From JAWPMT01 sp965267435 (GTDB taxonomy: Bacteria; Bacteroidota; Bacteroidia; Cytophagales; Cyclobacteriaceae), in assembly GCA_965267435.1 (NCBI GenBank), contig OZ253960.1, forward strand, positions 4,898,001 to 4,962,000: a stretch of 64,000 bases of DNA. The letters run 5' to 3'. Numbering within the stretch: the first letter of the stretch is position 1; every line of letters begins with the position of its first letter. This document shows positions 8,028 to 15,812 of the stretch, in pieces. The notes below the pieces were generated by a model that was not told where the DNA came from, did no database searches, and was given only the letters and a program-made list of their open reading frames with translations. Both the position numbers and the translations under genes were made by a program.

Positions 8028-9748
8028 CCAACTACCGTCTCTTGCCGCACTAATTTTATGTCTTTTACAATCAATTGCAGGGTCTTGTGGCCCATGTATT
8101 CGTTCTCATCCAGATGATAGGCAATGTCCAGGGTAGTGCCATCCTGAAACTCTTCGGCCAGAGGTCCCATACCAAAAGCAATTGCTTCGTAGGTTCTCTC
8201 ATTGTTTTGCGTCAGACTCAGCTTCAGATGCTTGTCTTTGATCACCCGATGAGATTTCAAAGATACGTTCCTGGTGACAAATACTGGCTTGGGATTTTGA
8301 GGACCAAATGGTGCCATCTGTCGGAGGATGTCGTAACACTTGAAATTTATGAACGAAAATTCGACTTCCATGTCCGCGTACAGCTTCGGTTGCAATTGGT
8401 CTTCTGTAATCGTGGAGGAGACTACTTCCTCAAATCTTTGCTGGAATGCCTTGATATTGTCCAACGACATGGAAAGTCCGGCGGCATGGTGGTGTCCTCC
8501 AAACTGATCAAGCAGATCGCGGCATTGCTCTATGGCGCCGTATATATCAAACCCTGGGACGGAGCGCGCGCTGCCTGTTGCCTTACCATTAGACTCCGTG
8601 AGGATAATCGTCGGGCGATGATAGCTTTCAATGCACCGGGAGGCCACAATTCCGACGATGCCCTTGTTCCAATCCTCGCGAAACAGCACGGTGGACTTTC
8701 TGTCGATTGATGGCGGGTCTTCGCGAATCATCTCCAGGGCGTCTTCGGTGGTCTCCATGTCATACGTCTTCCTTTCACCATTCACAAGGTTCATTTCCTG
8801 AGAGAAAGCTTTCAGGCTGTCGGGATCTCGTGCAAGGAGCATCTCTACAGATCGCTTGGCATGAGTGAGTCTGCCGGTGGCGTTGATTCGAGGTCCAATG
8901 TAAAAGACGAGGTCCGAAACGGTGATCTTTCCCCTGAGGCCGCTCACTTCAATCAACGCTCGGATTCCCGGCAGCGGAGACTTATTGATCTTTCGAATGC
9001 CAAAGTGGGCCATGACCCGATTCTCCCCCGTGATCGGTACGATATCGCAGGCAATACTCGTCGCCACCAGATCGAGGTAGTTGTACAGCTTGGAAAGTGT
9101 GACGGTGTTCTGAAGACAGAACCCGTGAAGAAGCTTGAATCCGACGCCACACCCCGACAATTCTTTGTACGGATAGCCGCAATCCTGCTGCTTGGGATCC
9201 AGAATGGCATAAGCTGAGGGAAGATCAGATCCCGGTAAATGGTGATCGCAAACAATCAGATCGATTCCTAAATCCTTAGCAAGTTGGGCGTTTGTAAAGG
9301 CCTTGATACCACAATCAAGTGTGATCAGTAAGGTGACACCTTGCTTTGCGGCCATTCTGACACCTTGCTCTGACAGCCCGTAGCCTTCCGTGTATCTGTC
9401 GGGTACGTAGTAGGATATCGTATTGGGTTTGGCAAATTGTGTGAGGAAGTCATACACAAGGGCGACAGAAGTGGTACCATCTACATCATAGTCGCCATAA
9501 ACCATTACTTTCTCGCCCTGAAAGATGGCTTCGGATAATCTGTTGACCGCTCGTTCCATTCCTTTCATAAGAAAAGGATCATGGAGACTCTCGAGCTTGG
9601 GCCTGAAGAATTCTTTCGCTTTTTCGAAAGAGTCTATGCCACGCTGCAGTAGCAATTGAGACAGGGTAGCATTGATGTTGAGTGTCTTAGACAGCAGATC
9701 AGTCTGTGTGGAGGGTACGGCTTGAGGTAAAACCCACTTCTTTTCCAT
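8024..9748 (-). CDS. recJ: Single-stranded-DNA-specific exonuclease RecJ
   Basis: A 574-residue RecJ of the DHH family, a 5'-3' single-strand exonuclease used in recombination and mismatch repair. The DHH metal motifs are YGDYDVDGTTSV, LDCG and CDHHLPG, followed by GCGVGFKL and the DHHA1 block GSARSVPGFDIYGAIEQC with GGHHHAAGLS, then a C-terminal OB-like domain. The ATG at 9748 (MEKKWVLPQ) is chosen over the one at 9787 because the extra 13 residues lie in likely promoter or leader sequence. It is the first gene of a four-gene leftward run and overlaps lptB by 4 bases. Confidence 0.93.
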   Translation of the reverse strand: MEKKWVLPQAVPSTQTDLLSKTLNINATLSQLLLQRGIDSFEKAKEFFRPKLESLHDPFLMKGMERAVNRLSEAIFQGEKVMVYGDYDVDGTTSVALVYDFLTQFAKPNTISYYVPDRYTEGYGLSEQGVRMAAKQGVTLLITLDCGIKAFTNAQLAKDLGIDLIVCDHHLPGSDLPSAYAILDPKQQDCGYPYKELSGCGVGFKLLHGFCLQNTVTLSKLYNYLDLVATSIACDIVPITGENRVMAHFGIRKINKSPLPGIRALIEVSGLRGKITVSDLVFYIGPRINATGRLTHAKRSVEMLLARDPDSLKAFSQEMNLVNGERKTYDMETTEDALEMIREDPPSIDRKSTVLFREDWNKGIVGIVASRCIESYHRPTIILTESNGKATGSARSVPGFDIYGAIEQCRDLLDQFGGHHHAAGLSMSLDNIKAFQQRFEEVVSSTITEDQLQPKLYADMEVEFSFINFKCYDILRQMAPFGPQNPKPVFVTRNVSLKSHRVIKDKHLKLSLTQNNERTYEAIAFGMGPLAEEFQDGTTLDIAYHLDENEYMGHKTLQLIVKDIKLVRQETVVG

Positions 9749-9809
9749 TGGAGCTTTGGGATTGTTTTGACGAAAAAGTAACAGCAAGTTTAATTGCTCC
9801 GAGCCTAGG

Positions 9810-9817
9810 TAAAGATA
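9810..9817 (-). promoter_or_regulatory. Putative -7 box upstream of recJ
   Basis: On the minus strand this reads TATCTTTA, one base off the Bacteroidota -7 consensus TAnnTTTG. It sits about 60 bases upstream of the recJ start at 9748. No clear TTTG -33 element was found at the right distance, so this is a motif-only call. Confidence 0.35.
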
Positions 9818-9837
9818 GTGAATGACATGGAACAGCG

Positions 9838-10068
9838 CTACAAGAGCTCGTCCATATCTTTCTCTGTCAGGTAGTGATAGTCAAACCAAAAGTCGTAGTC
9901 TTCGTAACGGACGATATCCGCTTTCTCCTGGCTTAGGTCAGAAGGTAAACCACTACTCAGGGCGCTAGAGGTCCAACCAGCAAACAACATGGCCTGCTGA
10001 GGCGGCAGATCGGATAGCCTCAGGAATTTGACGCCATCGAAGTATCTGGGTTGAACCTTTTCTTTCAT
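9838..10068 (-). CDS. Small hypothetical protein, 76 residues
   Basis: A short acidic protein ending in YDFWFDYHYLTEKDMDELL, with no signal peptide or membrane segment. It has its own well-formed promoter directly upstream (10075-10107), and that promoter's geometry predicts transcription starting at or next to the ATG. It is separated from recJ by about 90 bases. I do not recognise the family. The promoter and the lack of any better overlapping frame support a real gene. Confidence 0.55.
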   Translation of the reverse strand: MKEKVQPRYFDGVKFLRLSDLPPQQAMLFAGWTSSALSSGLPSDLSQEKADIVRYEDYDFWFDYHYLTEKDMDELL

Positions 10069-10074
10069 GAGTTG

Positions 10075-10107
10075 TAAAGATATTATGCTTGCATACTATT
10101 TATCAAA
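10075..10107 (-). promoter_or_regulatory. Bacteroidota sigma-A promoter of the 76-residue gene
   Basis: On the minus strand, TTTG (10107-10104) is followed by exactly 21 bases and TATCTTTA (10082-10075). This fits the Bacteroidota consensus TTTG-N19/21-TAnnTTTG. A start five to seven bases downstream falls at about 10069, beside the ATG at 10068, so the mRNA may be leaderless. Confidence 0.6.
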
Positions 10108-10191
10108 CCGAATATGTGAACGAATTGTTACGTCTGCTTATTCTGAAAAATGTCATCTTTAGGGTGTCGATAGAGAAAACTACTAAGGGTG

Positions 10192-10827
10192 ATGAAGATT
10201 GCGCTCAACGAAATCTGGGGATTCATCGAGATGATGAAAGACGAGCCCGACATAACGTATGCTCTGCAGGCGGGTCAGGTCGAGGTGAGTTCACTCGATA
10301 CCCGTACGCTCCTGGCAATTAAGAATGACGAAAGCTACGACACGGAGCTGCTGCCCTCTCTTTTCACATTTCGCGAGATCCTGTGGCAACCGGATGTATT
10401 TACAGAACCCACCATGTCCCTACCAGCCATCAGGATACTCAAGGGGTTTTGTGAGGAAACGGCGGAGCATCTCAGTGCGGACGGCTCACCAACGAATGGC
10501 CTTTACGGTGAGCTGATACTTGGCATCGCGCAAGCTGCAGATCGGGCCTTGCAAAACATCGAGGCACCAAGCACCACGGTAGTAAAGGTGTTGCGGCTCT
10601 TGCGGCAGGATACGTTCCCCATTATCAAGTTCTTTATCTATCATCCCCGAAACCGTGCTGACTACCACATGGACGCAATTAATCGGCTCAACTACGCCGT
10701 GAAAATCATGCTCACCCAATTTTATGGCCAGTATTCGGAACTCAGGGATCCCTACTGGGTGTTACGACGGGGAGATCAAAAGCCACCGAAACCAAAAAAG
10801 TCCAAGACTCAAGCTGTCGAGGATTAG
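10192..10827 (+). CDS. Hypothetical protein, about 211 residues
   Basis: A soluble, mainly helical protein (MKIALNEIWGFIEMMKDEP start) with no signal peptide or transmembrane segment and a Lys/Pro-rich C-terminal tail (KPPKPKKSKTQ). Acidic, Leu-rich helices dominate, and no catalytic motif is visible. The frame also permits a GTG at 10189; the ATG at 10192 is taken. It is followed 62 bases later by the VTT membrane protein on the same strand. I do not recognise the family. Confidence 0.65.
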   Translation: MKIALNEIWGFIEMMKDEPDITYALQAGQVEVSSLDTRTLLAIKNDESYDTELLPSLFTFREILWQPDVFTEPTMSLPAIRILKGFCEETAEHLSADGSPTNGLYGELILGIAQAADRALQNIEAPSTTVVKVLRLLRQDTFPIIKFFIYHPRNRADYHMDAINRLNYAVKIMLTQFYGQYSELRDPYWVLRRGDQKPPKPKKSKTQAVED

Positions 10828-10889
10828 ATTTTCAAAACTCATTGCCTATTTTCCCGTTTTCCTATTAGTCTTTTTCAAAACCCGGATTT

Positions 10890-11480
10890 TTGAAGGCCCC
10901 AAGTAGTATCCAATCCATCGAGCGAACACGGTTCTTACTACGGAATCTTTTAAGAGGATTTCTGTGGCTGGGAGCTATCCTCGGAGGCTATGTCCTTGCG
11001 AAGAAATACTTCAATGCGGACATCGCCGAATGGATGGGACCGCTCTATGATCAGCCTAAGACCATCTTCACGATATTCTTCACTTCCGAAGTCATCTTTG
11101 GGATCATCCCGCCAGAGTTTTTCATGTTGTGGTCTTTGAGGCATGGAGACATGAATCTCTATGTGCAAAACGTCTTACTACTGTCAGTACTGTCTTACAG
11201 CGCCGGCGTGATAGGTTACTTCATTGGCGAATTTTTCAATTCCACCAAGTTGTACGCCACCATCAAGAAGCGTTTCCTGGGCAAGGCGGAGAAACATTTC
11301 AATAGATTCGGAGGTTTCCTCGTCATTGTAGCTGCGCTTACACCCCTTCCATTTTCTGGTATTTGCATGTTGATGGGTGCGGTGAGGTATGAATTACGAA
11401 GTTTTTTATGGATGTCTTTGACACGTTTCATTCGTTTCAGTGCCTACGCGTACATAATTTGGGAGTCAAACATTGTTTAA
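10890..11480 (+). CDS. VTT/DedA-like membrane protein
   Basis: A 196-residue integral membrane protein with about four hydrophobic segments (residues 22-38, 58-75, 93-115 and 140-160). The stretch FGIIPPEFFMLWSL and the later FGGFLVIVAALTPLPFSGICMLMGAVRY resemble the re-entrant loop and Pro/Gly-rich core of VTT (SNARE-associated/DedA) proteins, which in other bacteria act in lipid scrambling or carrier recycling. Shorter than a classic DedA, it matches the YqaA-like size class. The predicted start is TTG; no good ATG lies upstream in frame. The ferrochelatase gene follows after 6 bases, so the two are probably cotranscribed. Confidence 0.7.
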   Translation: MKAPSSIQSIERTRFLLRNLLRGFLWLGAILGGYVLAKKYFNADIAEWMGPLYDQPKTIFTIFFTSEVIFGIIPPEFFMLWSLRHGDMNLYVQNVLLLSVLSYSAGVIGYFIGEFFNSTKLYATIKKRFLGKAEKHFNRFGGFLVIVAALTPLPFSGICMLMGAVRYELRSFLWMSLTRFIRFSAYAYIIWESNIV

Positions 11481-11486
11481 CCAGAA

Positions 11487-12497
11487 ATGAGTAAGCGGGG
11501 AATATTGCTCGTCAATCTCGGGACACCGGACTCAACGAGTGTGCCGGATGTTCGGAAGTATCTACGGGAGTTTTTGATGGACGGCCGGGTGATTGACATA
11601 CCCGCTCTACCCAGGTGGTTGCTGGTGAATCTTATCATCGGGCCTTTCAGGGCGCCCAAATCCGCCGCCGAATACAGAAAACTCTTCACGGAACGAGGAT
11701 CCCCTCTGAAGTACTACACCGAAGACGTCGTAGAATTACTTCGAAAGCATCTGGACGATACCTACCTGGTGGAATATGCAATGCGTTACCAGAATCCTAG
11801 TATTGAAGTGGGCTTAGAAAAGCTCCGTAAAGCCAAAGTCGAGTCAATACACGTGATTCCTTTGTTTCCGCAGTACGCGTCAGCGACCACAGGTTCCGTC
11901 ATCGATAAGGTCATGGAGATCACACGTGGGTGGCAGATCATTCCTGAGATAAAATTCACTTCCCAATTCCTCGAACGGGAGCTGTTCATAGAAACGATAG
12001 CCGACCTCGGTCAGGACTTGATGGACAAGAAGAGCTATGAGCACTTCGTGTTTAGCTATCATGGTTTGCCGGAGCGACAGATCAGGAAGGGCTCTGTCAA
12101 TGGCTACTGCCAACTGGGGGCATGTTGCAATAAGCTCACCGATAGTAACCGGTTCTGCTACAGAGCGCAGTGTTTTGAGACCACACGATTAGTTGCAGCC
12201 AAGCTGGGCTTGCAGGAAGATCAATACACGGTTTGCTTCCAGTCGCGACTGGGTCGTGATCCGTGGATCAAGCCCTACACGGAGGATGTGCTGCTGGATC
12301 TGGCCAACCGGGGCGTGAAGAAGGTGCTAGCATTCTCGCCGGCATTCGTGTCAGACTGTCTGGAGACTACCATCGAGGTGGGCGAGACGTACCAGGAGGA
12401 TTTTATCGAAGCGGGAGGAGAAGTTTGGGATCTGGTGCCGAGCCTGAATACCGAGGCAAAGTGGATTGACTGTCTTAAGGAGATTGTGTTGGATTGA
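11487..12497 (+). CDS. hemH: Ferrochelatase
   Basis: A 336-residue chelatase inserting iron into a porphyrin in the last steps of haem synthesis. The N-terminal GILLVNLGTPDSTSVPDVRKYL, the active-site His in FSYHGLPERQ, and the acidic partner in VSDCLETTIEVGE are all present. Between them lies a Cys-rich insert, CQLGACCNKLTDSNRFCYRA (residues about 209-228), plus one more Cys just after it. This arrangement could bind a metal or iron-sulfur centre, but that is not provable here. The 3' end overlaps the convergent glycosyltransferase gene by 23 bases. Confidence 0.95.
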   Translation: MSKRGILLVNLGTPDSTSVPDVRKYLREFLMDGRVIDIPALPRWLLVNLIIGPFRAPKSAAEYRKLFTERGSPLKYYTEDVVELLRKHLDDTYLVEYAMRYQNPSIEVGLEKLRKAKVESIHVIPLFPQYASATTGSVIDKVMEITRGWQIIPEIKFTSQFLERELFIETIADLGQDLMDKKSYEHFVFSYHGLPERQIRKGSVNGYCQLGACCNKLTDSNRFCYRAQCFETTRLVAAKLGLQEDQYTVCFQSRLGRDPWIKPYTEDVLLDLANRGVKKVLAFSPAFVSDCLETTIEVGETYQEDFIEAGGEVWDLVPSLNTEAKWIDCLKEIVLD

Positions 12498-13203
12498 TGT
12501 CCTGGTTGTGCTGCCAATACTTCTTGGCGAAGGCTTGGACATCCAGTCCCACGGTGAACCGAAACCACATCCTAAGATCAAACCATACGACTTTGCCAAT
12601 TCCGTGTTCCTTGAATCTTCGCGCGGAGGTCACGACCGGTTCGGGGATCAAGAGTAGTTTGCCGTGTTTCTTGAGAATTCGACAGAAGAAGGCGGACTCC
12701 ATCAGAGCTTTTTTTGGATAGCCTCCAAGATCCTGAGCCAGTTGTGTATCGCAGAATAAGGCTTGATCACCATAGTAGATATCCTCAAAGTGATATCGGA
12801 GATCATTCACTCTTCGCAATAAGCGGAGCAGCCCGCGCTCTTTATGAAACACCATGCAGAAAGCACCGCCGATGACCTGTCGCTGCGTCATGACCTCCAG
12901 CACCTTTTTGTCAAAGGAGGGAGGAAGCCATGTGTCGGCATCCAGGAACATCGTGACGGGACTTGTGCTCAGGTAGAGTCCCACGTTCAGGCTGGCATAT
13001 TTCTTACCCCTCAATTTGCGATCACTCACGACTCGGACATTCATGTCCTCCACAGACTTCACAGTGTTGTCATCGCTCCCTGCATCTACCACGATCACTT
13101 CAACGTGCTCTCGTTTGTAGCAGCAGTCAAACGTGTGCTCCAACATATTTCGGAGGCAGGCTTCTTCGTTGAGAGTGGGGACGATGATCGTTATCTTGGC
13201 CAT
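12475..13203 (-). CDS. Family 2 glycosyltransferase
   Basis: A 242-residue GT-A fold enzyme. The N-terminal ITIIVPTLNEEACLRNML, the nucleotide-binding VEVIVVDAGSDDNT, and the DXD-type FLDADTWLPP are clear. A hydrophobic patch near the C-terminus (VVWFDLRMWFRFTV) may touch the membrane. It is soluble overall and lacks the multi-pass C-terminus of polysaccharide synthases. The acceptor is unknown. Its 3' end overlaps hemH convergently, and upstream (22 bases) lies the secreted amidase gene on the same strand. Confidence 0.88.
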   Translation of the reverse strand: MAKITIIVPTLNEEACLRNMLEHTFDCCYKREHVEVIVVDAGSDDNTVKSVEDMNVRVVSDRKLRGKKYASLNVGLYLSTSPVTMFLDADTWLPPSFDKKVLEVMTQRQVIGGAFCMVFHKERGLLRLLRRVNDLRYHFEDIYYGDQALFCDTQLAQDLGGYPKKALMESAFFCRILKKHGKLLLIPEPVVTSARRFKEHGIGKVVWFDLRMWFRFTVGLDVQAFAKKYWQHNQDINPTQSP

Positions 13204-13225
13204 TGATCTTTGAGTCTCGCCCGGT

Positions 13226-14692
13226 TCATTGAATGATTAATCGCTTGAAGTAGGTAGCTGCCTGCGTGCGTACCTTGAGAATGTGCACGCCTGATCTGGT
13301 CGGTGGTAGGTTGATCACTCCGTCCACACCCAGGTACGTAGCAATCTCTTGACCAGTCATGGACATGAGTGTGACGACGACAATAGGTTCCCCAAACTCG
13401 ATGTTCAACTGCCCGCCAGTGGCCACAGCATTCGGGTAGATCCAGGGTGTCGCTACCTGGCTTCCAACCCGCACGTAGTCCCTGGCATAGAGGGTGTCCA
13501 GCGAACCATCCAGTGCCTCCCCAATCAAAGTGATATCATATATGCCAACATGCTGGTAGTAGACATCCACACTTTCAGTGCTGGATGTTGACGGAGAGCC
13601 TTCTTCAAACACCCACTGATAGTTTTCATATCCTGTGCTGGTGTTCACAAAAGTCACTGTCGCCCTTGCGGTAACTTGGGACGGCCCTGAGAACGACAGG
13701 GACGGTGCAGAGATGGGGGGTTCACAATTGTCAATGGTCGTTTGGACCTCCACTCGCATCGAACTCAACAGTGAGTAGAGGTTGGCCCCTGGGCAAAGTG
13801 TGCTACAACCATCTCTATGACCCGAAAGGTGCTCGAGGGTTTGTCCTCGATGAGTTGAACTTGCAGTGGGGTCTATTTCCAGTTGCTCAAAGCTGTAAGC
13901 CAATAAGTCACGCAGGCTCTCCAAAGCCGGATCAGTGGGCGCTGCGGTCTCGTAATTGCCAAGAAGAGAGATGCCTAGCGTACCAGAGTTTTTTGCGCAA
14001 AAATGTGCTCCTACCACCTCAAATTCCGTGAGATTTTGTCCCGGATCTCGCCCTTCATAGATGGTGCCATCCTGCGCGATGAGGAAGTTGTAACCGATGT
14101 CCGACCAGCCGTTGACTTGTGTGTGAAAGAGATAAATGTCACGGACGACTTGTGTATAGTTCGCGTTGGAGTTGGATCCCGCCGTGTGATGGACAATGTG
14201 GTGGGTTACATTGTTGGCTGTTCGGTTGAAGTTGGGTGCTTGTAGACCATCACGCCATATTTCTTGCGTTACTGCAGAGGGAAGTGTAAGACAGTCTGTC
14301 TCTCCGGCCTGTCTTCTTTCTACTACAGGGGCTCTCCCACTGTGAATAGCATAGAAATCGATCGCCTCAGAATGGTCAATCTCGATAGCTGAGGTTGCTT
14401 CCGGCAGTGATAGGAAGTACGTAGGCCTTGGCGCGTCTTCATCTCGGGGAATGAGCACTTTCAGACCATTGATGGTTGCAGAAATCGCCGAAGTGCCGGG
14501 ATCAACCCTGGGGACAATCGCCAGTGCCGTACACTTCAGATCACCCAAATCGTCTTTCAGTGAATGGCCTTCAGAGGGCCCCCATTCATACTTTTTGACA
14601 AACGCCTTTTGACTGAAGGCGGGAGAAACGCAGGAAAGTGGAATGTAGCTACACGCTAACAGCAACAGCTTCTGCCAGCTTCTCCACTGCAT
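13226..14692 (-). CDS. Secreted N-acetylmuramoyl-L-alanine amidase with PKD and T9SS sorting domain
   Basis: A 488-residue exported protein with a signal peptide (about 1-28, ending PAFSQ). A zinc amidase_2/PGRP domain spans roughly 165-315, with ligands in HHIVHHTAGSN and in the GHRDGCSTLCPG segment, the latter also having two Cys able to form a disulfide. A PKD-like domain follows (about 330-410: TFVNTSTGYENYQWVFEEGS). The C-terminus (IYPNAVATGGQLNIEF to the end) has the T9SS type A sorting pattern. It likely cuts peptidoglycan stem peptides outside the cell. The first 44 bases of the gene overlap the 3' end of the cysteine desulfurase gene in another frame. Confidence 0.88.
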   Translation of the reverse strand: MQWRSWQKLLLLACSYIPLSCVSPAFSQKAFVKKYEWGPSEGHSLKDDLGDLKCTALAIVPRVDPGTSAISATINGLKVLIPRDEDAPRPTYFLSLPEATSAIEIDHSEAIDFYAIHSGRAPVVERRQAGETDCLTLPSAVTQEIWRDGLQAPNFNRTANNVTHHIVHHTAGSNSNANYTQVVRDIYLFHTQVNGWSDIGYNFLIAQDGTIYEGRDPGQNLTEFEVVGAHFCAKNSGTLGISLLGNYETAAPTDPALESLRDLLAYSFEQLEIDPTASSTHRGQTLEHLSGHRDGCSTLCPGANLYSLLSSMRVEVQTTIDNCEPPISAPSLSFSGPSQVTARATVTFVNTSTGYENYQWVFEEGSPSTSSTESVDVYYQHVGIYDITLIGEALDGSLDTLYARDYVRVGSQVATPWIYPNAVATGGQLNIEFGEPIVVVTLMSMTGQEIATYLGVDGVINLPPTRSGVHILKVRTQAATYFKRLIIQ

Positions 14693-15788
14693 AATCCACC
14701 TCCTCGATCGTGTTGTACTTGCTGAATGAAAATCTAATGGCCCCTCGCCGCTGATCTCTATTCAGTTCTGCCAGCACGTGCGAACCAATGTTGGAGCCGC
14801 TACTGCAGGCGCTACCGCCTGATGCCGAGATGCCGTTGATGTCCATGTTGAAGAGCAACATATCATTGTCATCCGAGGGAGGTAGGCAGACATTGAGCAC
14901 TGTATAGAGGCTATTGTTGAGATCGGCTGAAGTGCCATTGAACTGCACGTCCGGAATCGCCTCGCTCAAGCAGTCGATCATGTGGCCCTTCAGTCGTTCG
15001 ATGTGTTCCCGGTGCTCCACCTGCTCTTCGTAGGCGATCTCCAAAGCCTTGGCGAGGCCGACAATGCCATACACATTTTCTGTACCACCGCGCATATTCC
15101 TTTCCTGAGCGCCACCATGTATAAAAGGGTGGATCTTGGTGTCATGCCTTACGTACAGAAATCCTACACCTTTTGGTCCGTGCAGCTTATGGGCCGATCC
15201 TACGATGCTATGGGTCCTCAGGTCCTGGAGATTGTGCGGGATGTGACCGACCGTTTGTACCGTATCGGAATGGAAGATGGCGTCATACGCCTCGCACAAA
15301 TCGCCAACTTGATCCAAATCGAGGAGGTTGCCGATCTCGTTGTTGGCATGCATCAGCGAGACAAGCGCTTTTGGATTTTGCTTAAGTAGATCTTCGAGGT
15401 GATCCATTTTGACACGGCCGAGATCATCTAACTCCACAAAATGCAGTTGGAGCAGCCCTTCTTTCTCCAGGGCTTCCAGCGTATGCAGTACTGCATGGTG
15501 CTCAATTTTGGAGGTAATGGCGTGCTTGAGGTCTTTTGCTTGCGCGGCGCACCTCAGAAAAGTGTTGTCCGCTTCTGTCCCACCCGAAGTGAAAAAGATC
15601 TCCGAAGGACTTGTATTGAGTATGTCTGCTACCTTTTTGCGGGCTCTCTCAATGAAGGACCGGACTTGCCTGCCATGGGCATGGATGGAGGAGGGATTGC
15701 CATAATGCTCCGTAAACAAGGGTCGCATCTCCTCGAATACGGCAGGATCGATGGCAGTCGTTGCCGCATTGTCAAAATATACGCGCAT
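14649..15788 (-). CDS. Cysteine desulfurase (NifS/IscS family)
   Basis: A 379-residue PLP enzyme supplying sulfur for iron-sulfur clusters or tRNA thiolation. It starts with VYFDNAATTAIDP and has the PLP Lys in GSAHKLHGPKGVGFLYV and the catalytic Cys loop SGGSACSSGSNIGSH. The loop length fits the IscS/NifS class rather than SufS. No iscU or suf gene is adjacent. It begins 24 bases after glmM and overlaps the secreted amidase gene by 44 bases, so glmM, this gene and the amidase probably share a transcript. Confidence 0.92.
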   Translation of the reverse strand: MRVYFDNAATTAIDPAVFEEMRPLFTEHYGNPSSIHAHGRQVRSFIERARKKVADILNTSPSEIFFTSGGTEADNTFLRCAAQAKDLKHAITSKIEHHAVLHTLEALEKEGLLQLHFVELDDLGRVKMDHLEDLLKQNPKALVSLMHANNEIGNLLDLDQVGDLCEAYDAIFHSDTVQTVGHIPHNLQDLRTHSIVGSAHKLHGPKGVGFLYVRHDTKIHPFIHGGAQERNMRGGTENVYGIVGLAKALEIAYEEQVEHREHIERLKGHMIDCLSEAIPDVQFNGTSADLNNSLYTVLNVCLPPSDDNDMLLFNMDINGISASGGSACSSGSNIGSHVLAELNRDQRRGAIRFSFSKYNTIEEVDYAVEKLAEAVAVSV

Positions 15789-15812
15789 CGGCTATCAGGT
15801 TTTGGGTGTATG

